Positions 36,291 through 44,395 of a DNA stretch of 64,000 bases are shown one piece after another (position 1 is the first letter of the stretch; every line of letters starts with the position of its first letter). Origin of the DNA: Anaerocolumna sp. AGMB13025 (lineage in GTDB: Bacteria > Bacillota > Clostridia > Lachnospirales > Lachnospiraceae); the NCBI RefSeq assembly GCF_029689925.1, contig NZ_CP121445.1, positions 6,630,501 through 6,694,500 of the forward strand, given 5' to 3'. A program made the translations under genes and the position numbers. The notes beneath the pieces are model-generated. The model searched no databases and had not been told where the DNA came from. It saw only the letters and a list, made by a program, of their open reading frames with translations.

Positions 36291-36500
36291 AAAAAAAGCC
36301 CTTCATCCACAAGGGACCGAAAGACCTCGGCGGTACCACCCTAATTAACTGCAAAATGCAGTTCTCTTAACCTCCGTTAACGCCGGTTCTACGCTGTATT
36401 TTCATACAGTGCTCCAAGGTAGGTTCTATAAAGTTATCCAAAGAATCTCCCACCAATCAATCCTCTCTCTGGATGGACAACCATTATATACTATTCCTTA
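36291..36500 (-). promoter_or_regulatory. T-box riboswitch controlling proS
   Basis: Minus-strand AGGGTGGTACCGCCGA at about 36328-36342 is a near-perfect T-box sequence. It is followed by a GGTCCCTT...AAGGGC hairpin and a run of seven T. Stem I lies upstream, with a candidate specifier CCT (Pro) in GAACCTACC. Confidence 0.95.
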
Positions 36501-36520
36501 TCAACGCTTTTATATTGTTG

Positions 36521-36549
36521 ATTTTATGCTACATCCTATATTTTGTCAA
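36521..36549 (-). promoter_or_regulatory. Sigma-A promoter of the proS T-box leader
   Basis: Minus strand TTGACA, 17-base spacer, TAAAAT. Confidence 0.75.
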
Positions 36550-36550
36550 C

Positions 36551-36646
36551 TGATTTTTTATTACTGGCTTACTATTTTTTATTACTGGCTTACTATTTTT
36601 TATTACTGGCTTACTATTTCTGATTTTTTATTACTGGCTTACTATT
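36551..36646. repeat. Tandem repeat, 21-bp unit, four copies
   Basis: Units of TTTTTTATTACTGGCTTACTA, three directly adjacent and a fourth after a short TTTCTGA spacer. It lies between the end of the AI-2E-family gene and the proS promoter. No coding signal. Confidence 0.85.
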
Positions 36647-36671
36647 CTAACTATAATTGTAACTATGTTTA

Positions 36672-37733
36672 TCACTCCTGCTTCGCTTGAAGATTCAGAC
36701 GGTGCTTATATTCATTTACAATAGTAGTAATGATAACCAGACCCAAAGGTCCTAATATAAATCCCGGAATGCCAAATATCTTAAGTCCGGTATACATAGA
36801 CATCAAGGTATATATGGGTTTGATACCAATACGGTTACCCAGTAGTTTTGGTTCTAAAAACTGTCTGATTAACTGGCAGCCTAAATATAGAGTAAAAAGT
36901 ATCGCCGCCGAATATAAATTGCGGTTGAATAATTCGATAATTCCCCAGGGCACCAGAATAAGACCGCTGCCTAAAATCGGAAACGCATCAAAAATACCAA
37001 TTCCGATTCCAATAATCAATGCATATTTATTATTAATCAGTAATAGACCCAAAGAACATAAAATTGCAATGAATGTCATCATGATTGCCTGAGTCCTTAA
37101 ATAAGCAACGCCCATCTCTGATAATTTGCTGGTAACAAGATGAATATCCGGATAAAATACCGAGCTTTTAAAGCTGTTATGATACTGCTCGTCATCTTTA
37201 ATCAACAGGAGTATGGATACTAAGATTATTAATATGATACCTGCAATCCCAGCGAGTCCTATCATTATATTCAGACTTTGGGATGTTATAATAGGCATTA
37301 TTTTCGTCTTCACCGTGCTTAACAATCCATCCATGCTGCTGTAAAAATAACTCCTCATAGTACCAAGCTGTATGCCAAAGAATGCATCGCATCCATCGCA
37401 GAATCGATCAACATGAGCACCTAATACCGAAAGATAAATAGGCATATTCCGCAAAAGAACCGTCAGCTGCTGTAAAAAGATGCCACACAGATGATATAAA
37501 CCCCAGCCTACCGCCGACCCTAACAGACTCAAAGAAAGGACGCCGCCGCAGAGCTTTGGCATATGGATTTTACGGTTTAAAAACCGCACTACCGGCAAAA
37601 GTATCCAGGCTATAAAATACGCCAGCACAAAGGGGATAAATAGGGGCAAAATGTATTCAAACCCAATATATACACCGATAATTGCGGCAATCATTACATA
37701 TAATAATTTTACCTTATTATTTATGTTTATCAT
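36672..37733 (-). CDS. AI-2E/PerM-family membrane transporter
   Basis: 353 residues with about eight hydrophobic helices, starting with a helix pair (LLYVMIAAIIGVYIGFEYIL, LFIPFVLAYFIAWILLPVV) and ending with the family core FDAFPILGSGLILVPWGI, LEPKLLGNRIGIKP and GIPGFILGPLG. Family members are assigned to AI-2 export, Na+/H+ antiport or, in Bacillus (YtvI), envelope functions; specificity is not readable. GGGAGG lies five to six bases before the ATG at 37733; the frame opens earlier at 37751 without a site. Monocistronic. Confidence 0.9.
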   Translation of the reverse strand: MININNKVKLLYVMIAAIIGVYIGFEYILPLFIPFVLAYFIAWILLPVVRFLNRKIHMPKLCGGVLSLSLLGSAVGWGLYHLCGIFLQQLTVLLRNMPIYLSVLGAHVDRFCDGCDAFFGIQLGTMRSYFYSSMDGLLSTVKTKIMPIITSQSLNIMIGLAGIAGIILIILVSILLLIKDDEQYHNSFKSSVFYPDIHLVTSKLSEMGVAYLRTQAIMMTFIAILCSLGLLLINNKYALIIGIGIGIFDAFPILGSGLILVPWGIIELFNRNLYSAAILFTLYLGCQLIRQFLEPKLLGNRIGIKPIYTLMSMYTGLKIFGIPGFILGPLGLVIITTIVNEYKHRLNLQAKQE

Positions 37734-37784
37734 AGAATCCTCCCTCTTCATTTAATTAATTATCTATTTCTATTATTTAAAAAA

Positions 37785-37816
37785 CAGAGAGTAATTACAT
37801 ATGTAATTACTCTCTG
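37785..37816 (-). terminator. Perfect 32-bp palindrome, probable terminator
   Basis: CAGAGAGTAATTACAT and its exact complement without a spacer, followed on the minus strand by TTTTTTAAATAAT. It lies about 270 bases past the kinase-like gene and 50 bases before the AI-2E-family start, so it could also be an operator. The stretch 37817-38084 holds nothing recognisable. Confidence 0.6.
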
Positions 37817-38084
37817 AATCTATTGTCTGTTAAATTATATAATTGTATGTTAGGTGATTGTTTCATGGATTGCAAATCATTGGGTTACCAAAATTATTAG
37901 AATGTTCCATGTATAAATTGTAATGTTAATTTTGTGTTTATTTTACCCTGGAATTTAAAACTGTTTTACTAAATAAATCTAAATGTGCAGATCTAATTCC
38001 AGAAAAACTAATTCAAACCAATGCATACGAATTCAACCAATTCAATTCAAATTAATTAAAATCACTCCATTTTTAGTAATGCCA

Positions 38085-38900
38085 TCAATCCAGCCTGACC
38101 GGTATATAAGGTACTTCCGCCAAAGCAGCCGCCTTAACCTCTAAAAGACCATTAATAACGGTATACTCATCGCCTGATTTGTGCACTGCAATGGTCTTGT
38201 CCAGATAATTTGTTACCTTTTTATATTCTTCCACCATATCCTTTAAATCAGCAGCTTCGGCTATTTCAACCGTTTTATTATATAACCGCTTAGGTGATAA
38301 GAGTATCCGGTTAATCCCCTGATTTCCGGCCTCATAAACTTTTTCTTTCATAACTGTCTCGAAATTTTTAGCCTCCTGCATGATTATGGAAGCTATCTTT
38401 TCCGGTGTATGATAGGTGCTGTCAATAACCAGATTATAATTGGAAAAATCAAAATAATTCAGATTATACATATCTTTATAACGCTTATCCTCCGTGGCTG
38501 CTCTGGCGGCAAGCATGTCCCTTGCCTCTTTTAGGGTAGCGTATTTCTCTTCTTTGCCCCGGTTATCGTTCATAACACGCTCTGCCGCCACATTAAGGCT
38601 TACCGATAAAAATATTTTAAAAGACTGTTCAACAAAATGCCAGGCCAGACGAGAATCAAATATAATGTTCTTGTCCCTGTTTTCTCTTGAAATTCTGGCG
38701 GTTGCATCATCAATCATTGTATCATACTTACGGTCACTGCACATGAGCTGATTCATTTCCAGTGTAGTGATGTTCATTTCCCTGGCTAACTCACGCTGCA
38801 CTTTTCCGGTAGAATATATCTCAAAACCATATTTATCTTCTAGTATTTTGCAAATAGTTGACTTGCCGCTTCCTAGATTGCCTGTAATAGTAATATGCAT
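38085..38900 (-). CDS. Cytidylate-kinase-like P-loop protein fused to a ParB-like domain
   Basis: 271 residues. The N-terminal ~180 residues are an NMP-kinase-like domain with P-loop GNLGSGKST (residues 7-15) and a lid region (ARAATEDKRYKDMY) like cytidylate kinase-like proteins. The C-terminal ~75 residues (INRILLSPKRLYNKT ... VINGLLEVKAAALAE ... IPVRLD) follow the ParB/sulfiredoxin pattern, although the expected GHHR-type motif reads INGLLEV. GGGAGG precedes the ATG. It has no operon partner. Phosphate acceptor and role of the second domain are unknown. Confidence 0.75.
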   Translation of the reverse strand: MHITITGNLGSGKSTICKILEDKYGFEIYSTGKVQRELAREMNITTLEMNQLMCSDRKYDTMIDDATARISRENRDKNIIFDSRLAWHFVEQSFKIFLSVSLNVAAERVMNDNRGKEEKYATLKEARDMLAARAATEDKRYKDMYNLNYFDFSNYNLVIDSTYHTPEKIASIIMQEAKNFETVMKEKVYEAGNQGINRILLSPKRLYNKTVEIAEAADLKDMVEEYKKVTNYLDKTIAVHKSGDEYTVINGLLEVKAAALAEVPYIPVRLD

Positions 38901-39046
38901 AACAGTCCTCCCAAATTATAAACCGACAGGTATCAGCCATGTAGTTCTGATACGGTATCTTTTACATTATTTTAAGTTATAGTGTTTAACATTATACCAC
39001 CACAAGCAAATAACGTAAAGACTGAAAAACATTCGTTTTCAAGAGA

Positions 39047-39334
39047 CTATCCCACATTAATTTTAAAGGTTTTCAAAATCTTTTTTAGCACGATAAGTTC
39101 TGCCGAAAGTGCCTTTATTTCTTCTTTATTATGGGTGACAACAATCAGGTAACTGGTCTGTCATTAGATTAATCTTAGCTTCGTATAATTGTTCTCCGAT
39201 GGAGGACTTAGGCAGACCAATGACTTCCGCTGCAATTCCTGCCTTCCAGCACAGCCCTAAGCCTACGGTGCTTGCAGATACAAAGTAGGGCATGACTGCC
39301 GGAATATAGGTTATATTATAATAAGGCAGGGCAG
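39047..39334 (-). pseudogene. Relic of a NitT/TauT-type ABC transporter (permease end joined to ATPase end)
   Basis: In one frame the minus strand reads PYYNITYIPAVMPYFVSAS, then GLGLCWKAGIAAEVIGLP and SIGEQLYEAKINLMTDQL, the C-terminal half of a SsuC/TauC/ThiX-like permease. It breaks off there, and a second frame continues as VVTHNKEEIKALSAELIVL, the end of the partner ATPase. The region between (end of the permease, most of the ATPase) is missing and there is no start codon or ribosome site. It lies 4 bases past the hydrogenase-regulator stop, where an intact transporter may once have been encoded. Confidence 0.8.
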
Positions 39335-39337
39335 GTT

Positions 39338-39589
39338 TTATTTACCATATTTTGAGTATACCGTTTTCACGTTGATCCCATTAATCATACCTAACTTACC
39401 AGATAAGGAACTAATTACATTATTGTCGGCATCAATTACTATACTGATTATGCTGACACCCTTTTCTTTATAAGGAATACCCATTCTACCAACAATATAC
39501 GTTCCATATTCATGGAGGATCTGATTCACATTTTCTACTACCTCCATGTTTTCCACAATAATTCCAATTAAAGCTATTCTGGTATCCAT
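39338..39589 (-). CDS. TM1266-family iron-only hydrogenase system regulator
   Basis: 83 residues including Met at 39589; the ATG has AGAGGAG nine bases upstream, whereas the frame extends to 39625 without a site. The ACT-like pattern RIALIGIIVENMEVVENVN, GRMGIPYKEKGVSIISIVID and SGKLGMINGINVKTVYSK matches the small putative regulator found beside [FeFe]-hydrogenase maturation and NitT/TauT-like transporter genes. Here hydEFG are absent and the transporter is a relic, so the regulator has been separated from its usual context. DNA binding has not been established for the family as far as I know. Confidence 0.85.
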   Translation of the reverse strand: MDTRIALIGIIVENMEVVENVNQILHEYGTYIVGRMGIPYKEKGVSIISIVIDADNNVISSLSGKLGMINGINVKTVYSKYGK

Positions 39590-39722
39590 TCTACTCTCCT
39601 CTTTTATTTCTCTTATTTCCTGCAAACTTTTTCCCTATCACTTCCAAGTAATCATAAACTTCACCTTACAAGTAACCCTTAGCCGTTCTGCATAAGATAA
39701 CTTATCCCTAAATACAAAAAAA

Positions 39723-39745
39723 CTCCGAACCATAAGGCACCGGAG
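39723..39745 (-). terminator. Terminator-like hairpin upstream of the TM1266 gene
   Basis: CTCCG...CGGAG followed on the minus strand by seven T. No gene precedes it on this strand before 40037; the region 39590-39928 holds no other recognisable feature. Confidence 0.4.
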
Positions 39746-39928
39746 GCTGTTACATCATATTCCTTCACCGTCTTACCATCCCGGCTAACCCGAATGCCTT
39801 AGAACGATTCATTATCATCCGTTTCTTCATCAGCTATATCTAAGCAAATTCTTAACTACCCCTTAGCTACACCTTTTAAACCAACTTCTATATTCTACCA
39901 TTAGTACTAGACCAAGTCAAATGAAAAA

Positions 39929-40025
39929 CTTGATAAAACCACTAAATAAGGAAAGCATCCATCATAATTTAGTTCCTATCATGATGGATGCTTTCCCTCG
40001 TAAGCTCTAAGCTGATTTTATCAAG
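39929..40025. repeat. Family C hairpin element 3 (97 bp)
   Basis: Ends CTTGATAAAACCA and CTGATTTTATCAAG. The internal stem GAAAGCATCCATCAT (39951-39965) pairs with 39981-39995. It is a short relative of the two giant hairpins at 45511 and 46012. It lies 12 bases past the response-regulator stop and may terminate that operon. Confidence 0.75.
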
Positions 40026-40036
40026 CATTCCTAAAG

Positions 40037-40726
40037 TTATACTTTAAATCGATATCCAACCCCCCATATAGTTTCAATATACTGAGGTTTAGAAGTGTTA
40101 AATTCAATCTTTTCACGGATTTTCTTAATGTGGACGGTAACCGTAGCAATATCTCCAATGGATTCCATATCCCAGATTTCCTGGAATAATTCCTCTTTGG
40201 TATAAACATGATTCGGATTTTCAGCCAAAAAAGTCAGCAGATCAAATTCCTTGGTGGTAAAACTCTTTTCTTCATTGTTGACATAAACCCTTCTTGCGGT
40301 TTTATCTATTTTAATCCCGCGGATTTCAATAATCTCATTATCTTTTGCACCAGACCCGATTAATCTGTCGTAACGGGCCAAATGTGCCTTAACTCTGGCT
40401 ACTAGTTCGCTAGGGCTGAACGGCTTTGTAATGTAATCATCTGCTCCAAGACCTAATCCTCTGATTTTATCAATATCATCCTTTTTGGCGGAAACCATAA
40501 GGATTGGTATATTTTTAACCGCCCGGATTTTTTTGCATATTTCAAAGCCATCTACATTCGGGAGCATCAGATCCAAAATAACCAAATCAAACTCTTCCTC
40601 AATGGCCCTTACTTCCCCGCCGTCACCGGTAGTTTCCATCTCAACCTCAAACCCGCTTAACTCCAGATAATCTTTCTCTAATTCTGCAATTGCTATTTCA
40701 TCTTCTACTATTAATATTCTACTCAT
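40037..40726 (-). CDS. OmpR-family response regulator
   Basis: 229 residues. Receiver domain with the acidic pair VEDE, phospho-acceptor in LVILDLMLPNVDG, and KPFSPSEL lysine; C-terminal winged helix with FTTKEFDLLTFLAENPNHVY and VTVHIKKIREKIE. The start lies one base after the kinase stop, and its ribosome site AAGGAGG is within the last kinase codons, so translation is coupled. The target genes are unknown. Confidence 0.96.
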   Translation of the reverse strand: MSRILIVEDEIAIAELEKDYLELSGFEVEMETTGDGGEVRAIEEEFDLVILDLMLPNVDGFEICKKIRAVKNIPILMVSAKKDDIDKIRGLGLGADDYITKPFSPSELVARVKAHLARYDRLIGSGAKDNEIIEIRGIKIDKTARRVYVNNEEKSFTTKEFDLLTFLAENPNHVYTKEELFQEIWDMESIGDIATVTVHIKKIREKIEFNTSKPQYIETIWGVGYRFKV

Positions 40727-40727
40727 G

Positions 40728-42221
40728 TTATATAACCTCCTTACTTTTTTTCAATGTGAAATATATGGTCGTACCCTTACCTTCTTCACTTTCTGCCCAT
40801 ATGGTACCCATATGGTCTTGTATAATTTTCTTTACAATGGCAAGCCCTAGTCCGGTTCCGCCCTTGGTGGAATTACGGGAGGCATCTGCCCGGTAAAACC
40901 TGTCAAAGATAAACGGAAGGTCTTTCTCTGCAATACCCTGTCCGCTGTCTTCAATGGATATCTGTACATACTCTCCGATATCTTTAATCTGTATCTTGAT
41001 AAGCCCTTTTTTACTTCCGATATATTTAACGGAATTACCGATGATATTATTGATAACCCGCTTTAACTGCTCTGCATCAGCCGATACCTTAAGCCCGTGA
41101 TCGGTTTGATTCTCGTATATAAATTCAATATTCTTAACCTCCAGATCCAGATTAAGTTCCTCGATACAATCGCTGAAATAATCATGAAGATTAATGTTGG
41201 CAAAGGTATAGGGCATCGTATTGCAGTCGATCTTGGAATAAAAGGACAGCTCGTCCACCAGTGCCGACATGTCGTTGGCCTTTGTATATATGGTTTTGAT
41301 ATACTTTGCCTGTTTTTCCTGGGTGTCAGCAACTCCATCCATTATACCTTCTGCATAACCTTTAATTGCTGTAATGGGCGTCTTTAAATCGTGGGATATA
41401 TTACTGATTAATTCCTTGGTATCTTCTTCATACTTAAGCCTTACTTCAATCAGTTCCTTAAGCCTAATTCTCATTTCTTCAAAGTCAACACAGAGCTGCC
41501 CGATTTCATCTTCCGGATCACCTTCGATGGAGTAATCAAGATTTCCCTCCTTCATAGCATCCGTAGCTGCATGAAGGGTATTAAGAGGTCTTAAAATACT
41601 TCGGTAGATCCAGATAATTAACACACCTGCCGTCAGCATTACCACAAAAACCAGGGAACAAGCCAGCTGTATGGCAGACGCCTTAATCTGCGGAACTAAA
41701 GTATCCACATCTGTTACTACAAATATGCTTCCCTCGGTTCCATCGGTAAAATGGAAGTCCTGTTGTTTTAATAAAAACGGATTTTTACCGTCTACATAAA
41801 AGCCTCCCTCCATATCCGTCTTATATTCACCATACCTTGGAAAGTAACTTTTATTATTATCCAGTTTTTCCTCGTCTCCGCTGTATATAAAATTGTCGCC
41901 TTTTCGCAGGACAATATAAGAATACTTACCCTTTAATTCATTATTCAAATAATTAATATATTTTTCATCCTCAAACTTTTCAGGAGAATGGACGGCAGTT
42001 ATTACAATTTCATTATAGACTCCTCTGGTAAGCCGGCTTAATATCTGAAGAGGGTTGGATATCAGCTTTATGGTATCGGATTTAACATCATAGGTCTGCT
42101 CTATGGAGTTAGCCTGATACCTTGCTATGGTTCCGACTGCTATGGTAATTAAAAAAATGGGAAGTGCTGTTATGATTAAAAAGGCTGTAAGCAGCCTGCT
42201 TTTCAGTTTCAAATTCTTCAC
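40728..42221 (-). CDS. Membrane sensor histidine kinase
   Basis: 497 residues. Two membrane helices (about residues 11-33 and 162-185) enclose an extracytoplasmic sensor of about 130 residues; then HAMP, HisKA with the phospho-acceptor in ISHDLKTPITAIKGYAEG, and HATPase_c with the N box NNIIGNSVKY and G boxes (EDSGQGIAEKD, KGGTGLGLAIV). It pairs with the downstream response regulator. No neighbouring transporter or resistance gene gives the signal away. Alternative starts are not obvious; the ribosome site before 42221 is AAGCAGGTGAAG. Confidence 0.94.
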   Translation of the reverse strand: MKNLKLKSRLLTAFLIITALPIFLITIAVGTIARYQANSIEQTYDVKSDTIKLISNPLQILSRLTRGVYNEIVITAVHSPEKFEDEKYINYLNNELKGKYSYIVLRKGDNFIYSGDEEKLDNNKSYFPRYGEYKTDMEGGFYVDGKNPFLLKQQDFHFTDGTEGSIFVVTDVDTLVPQIKASAIQLACSLVFVVMLTAGVLIIWIYRSILRPLNTLHAATDAMKEGNLDYSIEGDPEDEIGQLCVDFEEMRIRLKELIEVRLKYEEDTKELISNISHDLKTPITAIKGYAEGIMDGVADTQEKQAKYIKTIYTKANDMSALVDELSFYSKIDCNTMPYTFANINLHDYFSDCIEELNLDLEVKNIEFIYENQTDHGLKVSADAEQLKRVINNIIGNSVKYIGSKKGLIKIQIKDIGEYVQISIEDSGQGIAEKDLPFIFDRFYRADASRNSTKGGTGLGLAIVKKIIQDHMGTIWAESEEGKGTTIYFTLKKSKEVI

Positions 42222-42401
42222 CTGCTTTAATTTATATTGTTACAACTATATGTTTTAGTCTCATTATATCATAAGAGGGTCATAATTACACATAAACTAA
42301 CCATGTCTTTTATAAATATTTTATTAAAAGGAGCTTTTTATCATCGTTTCAACCAGGGACTAGAATTTTTGGAAGAAAATACGATAAAGCTTATGAACAA
42401 C

Positions 42402-42542
42402 GAGTCTGGCTTGCCAGACTCTGGCGCTGACATCTTGTCACACTAATGACATCCTCCTCTTAAAGCGAATGGGCATCCTGCACACGGAGTGCTTTTAATT
42501 TAACATACTAGGATAGTTCAGCGCTCTTTATAAATTAAAAAA
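42402..42542 (-). repeat. Family A dispersed repeat, copy 5 (most divergent)
   Basis: The GAGTCTGGC...GCCAGACTC palindrome is intact; the inner hairpins are degraded (TTGTCACACTAATGACA) and the AT stem reads AATTTATAAAG / TTAAATT. It again abuts a terminator, that of metK. Confidence 0.75.
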
Positions 42543-42583
42543 GCCGGTGCCACAGAACAGAAATCAATCCCGGGACATCGGCT
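42542..42583 (-). terminator. Intrinsic terminator of metK
   Basis: AGCCGATGTCC...GGCACCGGCT (G-U pairs allowed) followed on the minus strand by TTTTTAATTTAT, which starts family A copy 5. It is more than 200 bases past the metK stop. Confidence 0.65.
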
Positions 42584-42705
42584 ATACCTTATATATTAGC
42601 TATTGTTATATCTACTTATAACAATTTATATAACTTTTCTTATCTCATTCTATAACAGCTTCAACCATAAACTGCCTCATTAAAATTCATAACCAGTATT
42701 CTTCT

Positions 42706-42806
42706 CAAAAAATCTTTTTAAGAATCTTTTCAAGAATCTTTTCAAAATCTTCTCTAAAATCTTTCAAAATCTTTTCTAAAATCTTCGCAAGAATTTTTTC
42801 CAGAAC
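42706..42806. repeat. Degenerate tandem repeat, about 12-13 bp unit
   Basis: Variants of AAAATCTTTTCTA / AGAATCTTTTCAA occur about eight times just after the metK stop. No coding signal. Confidence 0.6.
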
Positions 42807-42813
42807 TTTTTTT

Positions 42814-44001
42814 CTATAAATATTTCTTTAAATCCTCAACCTTATCTAGTCTTTCCCAAGGCAGGTTTAATTCATTGCGTCCGAAATGACCATAAGCTGC
42901 GGTTTTCTTATAAATTGGTCTGCGTAAATCAAGCATTTTAATGATTCCGGCCGGACGAAGATCAAAATTGTCACGGATAATCTGAATCAGTTTGTTATTA
43001 TCCAGTTTGCCGGTATGAAACGTATCAACCATAATAGAGGTAGGCTGTGCAACACCGATTGCATAGGATACCTGGATTTCACATTTATCAGCAAGACCTG
43101 CTGCTACAATATTCTTGGCAACATAACGTGCTGCATAAGAAGCAGAACGGTCAACTTTAGTACAGTCTTTTCCAGAGAAAGCGCCGCCGCCGTGACGTGC
43201 ATAGCCACCGTAAGTATCTACGATGATTTTACGGCCAGTTAAACCACTGTCGCCGTTAGGACCGCCGATCACAAAGCGTCCGGTAGGATTAATAAAGAAC
43301 TTGGTGTTCTCATCTACTAAATCTTTTGGTAATATAACATCAAATACATACTTTTTAATATCTTTATGAATCTGCTCCTGAGTCACTTGTGCATCATGCT
43401 GAGTGGAAAGAACTACTGCATTTAAATGAACCGGTTTACCTTCTTCATTGTACTCAACAGTAACCTGTGACTTACCATCCGGACGAAGATAGTTTAATGT
43501 TCCGTCTTTTCTGACTTTGGTTAATTGTTTTGTTAACTGGTGGGCAAGATAAATGGGATACGGCAGGTATTCTTCCGTTTCATTGGAAGCAAAACCAAAC
43601 ATCATACCCTGATCTCCGGCACCGATTGCTTCTAGTTCGTTGTCCGTCATGGTATTTTCCCTGGCTTCTAAAGCTTTGTTAACACCCATGGCAATATCAG
43701 CGGACTGTTCATCAAGTGCAACAATAACACCGCAGGTATTGGCATCAAAACCATAATCAGATCTGTCATAACCGATCTCACGGATGGTATCACGTACAAT
43801 TTTTTGAATATCAACATAACCGCTTGTGGTGATTTCCCCCATTACCAGCACTAAACCGGTAGTAATTGCGGTTTCACAAGCTACCCTGCTCATAGGGTCC
43901 TGTTCTAATAACGCATCGAGAACTGCATCTGAAACCTGATCACAGATTTTATCCGGATGTCCTTCTGTAACAGATTCCGAGGTAAATAATAATTTATTCA
44001 T
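42814..44001 (-). CDS. metK: S-adenosylmethionine synthetase
   Basis: 395 residues; makes SAM from methionine and ATP. Conserved TSESVTEGHPDKICDQ, GAGDQGMMFGFA, GGPNGDSGLTGRKI, DTYGGYARHGGGAFSGKD and the YAIGVAQPTS block are all present (each a separate short motif). Expression is under the SAM-I riboswitch at 44083-44232, giving feedback by its own product. It is monocistronic with its own promoter. Confidence 0.98.
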   Translation of the reverse strand: MNKLLFTSESVTEGHPDKICDQVSDAVLDALLEQDPMSRVACETAITTGLVLVMGEITTSGYVDIQKIVRDTIREIGYDRSDYGFDANTCGVIVALDEQSADIAMGVNKALEARENTMTDNELEAIGAGDQGMMFGFASNETEEYLPYPIYLAHQLTKQLTKVRKDGTLNYLRPDGKSQVTVEYNEEGKPVHLNAVVLSTQHDAQVTQEQIHKDIKKYVFDVILPKDLVDENTKFFINPTGRFVIGGPNGDSGLTGRKIIVDTYGGYARHGGGAFSGKDCTKVDRSASYAARYVAKNIVAAGLADKCEIQVSYAIGVAQPTSIMVDTFHTGKLDNNKLIQIIRDNFDLRPAGIIKMLDLRRPIYKKTAAYGHFGRNELNLPWERLDKVEDLKKYL

Positions 44002-44082
44002 GTTCCTGCTCCAATCTGCGTGTATTCACGCTTAAAATAAGATGAAGGCTTTTAATCTGACAGGTTTTTATAGTTCTATCAA

Positions 44083-44232
44083 TAAAAAAAAGCCCGATAA
44101 GACGGACTTGACAAATTCAAAATCAAATCCTCTTATTGTTCGATTACTCGCTCAGGTTGGCACCTTCCGCTTAAGGGGGTTGCCGTGACTTCATAGAGCC
44201 TTTACTCTCCGTCACTCTGAATAAGAGAAATA
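44083..44232 (-). promoter_or_regulatory. SAM-I (S-box) riboswitch controlling metK
   Basis: On the minus strand: CTCTTATTCAGAGTGACGGA at the P1 start, ATGAAGTCACGGCAACC, GGAAGGTGCCAA and a closing AATAAGAG, the S-box signature. The expression platform is the terminator AGTCCG...TCGGGCT with a run of eight T at 44083-44107. Confidence 0.96.
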
Positions 44233-44268
44233 TAATGTTTTATGCTATTAAATATATCTGCAATTTTG

Positions 44269-44297
44269 AGAATATACTATTTCAGGAAATTTGTCAA
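44269..44297 (-). promoter_or_regulatory. Sigma-A promoter of metK
   Basis: Minus strand TTGACA, 17-base spacer, TATTCT, just upstream of the SAM-I aptamer. Confidence 0.7.
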
Positions 44298-44311
44298 GGA
44301 CTTTTTTCTGA

Positions 44312-44340
44312 TTGACTTTTGTTGACAAAATTCTTATACT
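44312..44340 (+). promoter_or_regulatory. Sigma-A promoter of the HD-GYP gene
   Basis: TTGACT, 17-base spacer, TATACT, divergent from the metK promoter and about 55 bases before the start codon. An overlapping TTGACA at 44322 is a second -35 candidate. Confidence 0.65.
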
Positions 44341-44395
44341 TATGCTATGAAATAGTAATTTTATAAGTGCAAAACGCAAAGATTGGGGGCAATTC

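Noticed and set aside
36181..36354. N-terminal extension of proS in an open frame
   Set aside because: It translates T-box leader sequence; the ATG at 36180 has a good ribosome site and fits the family N-terminus.
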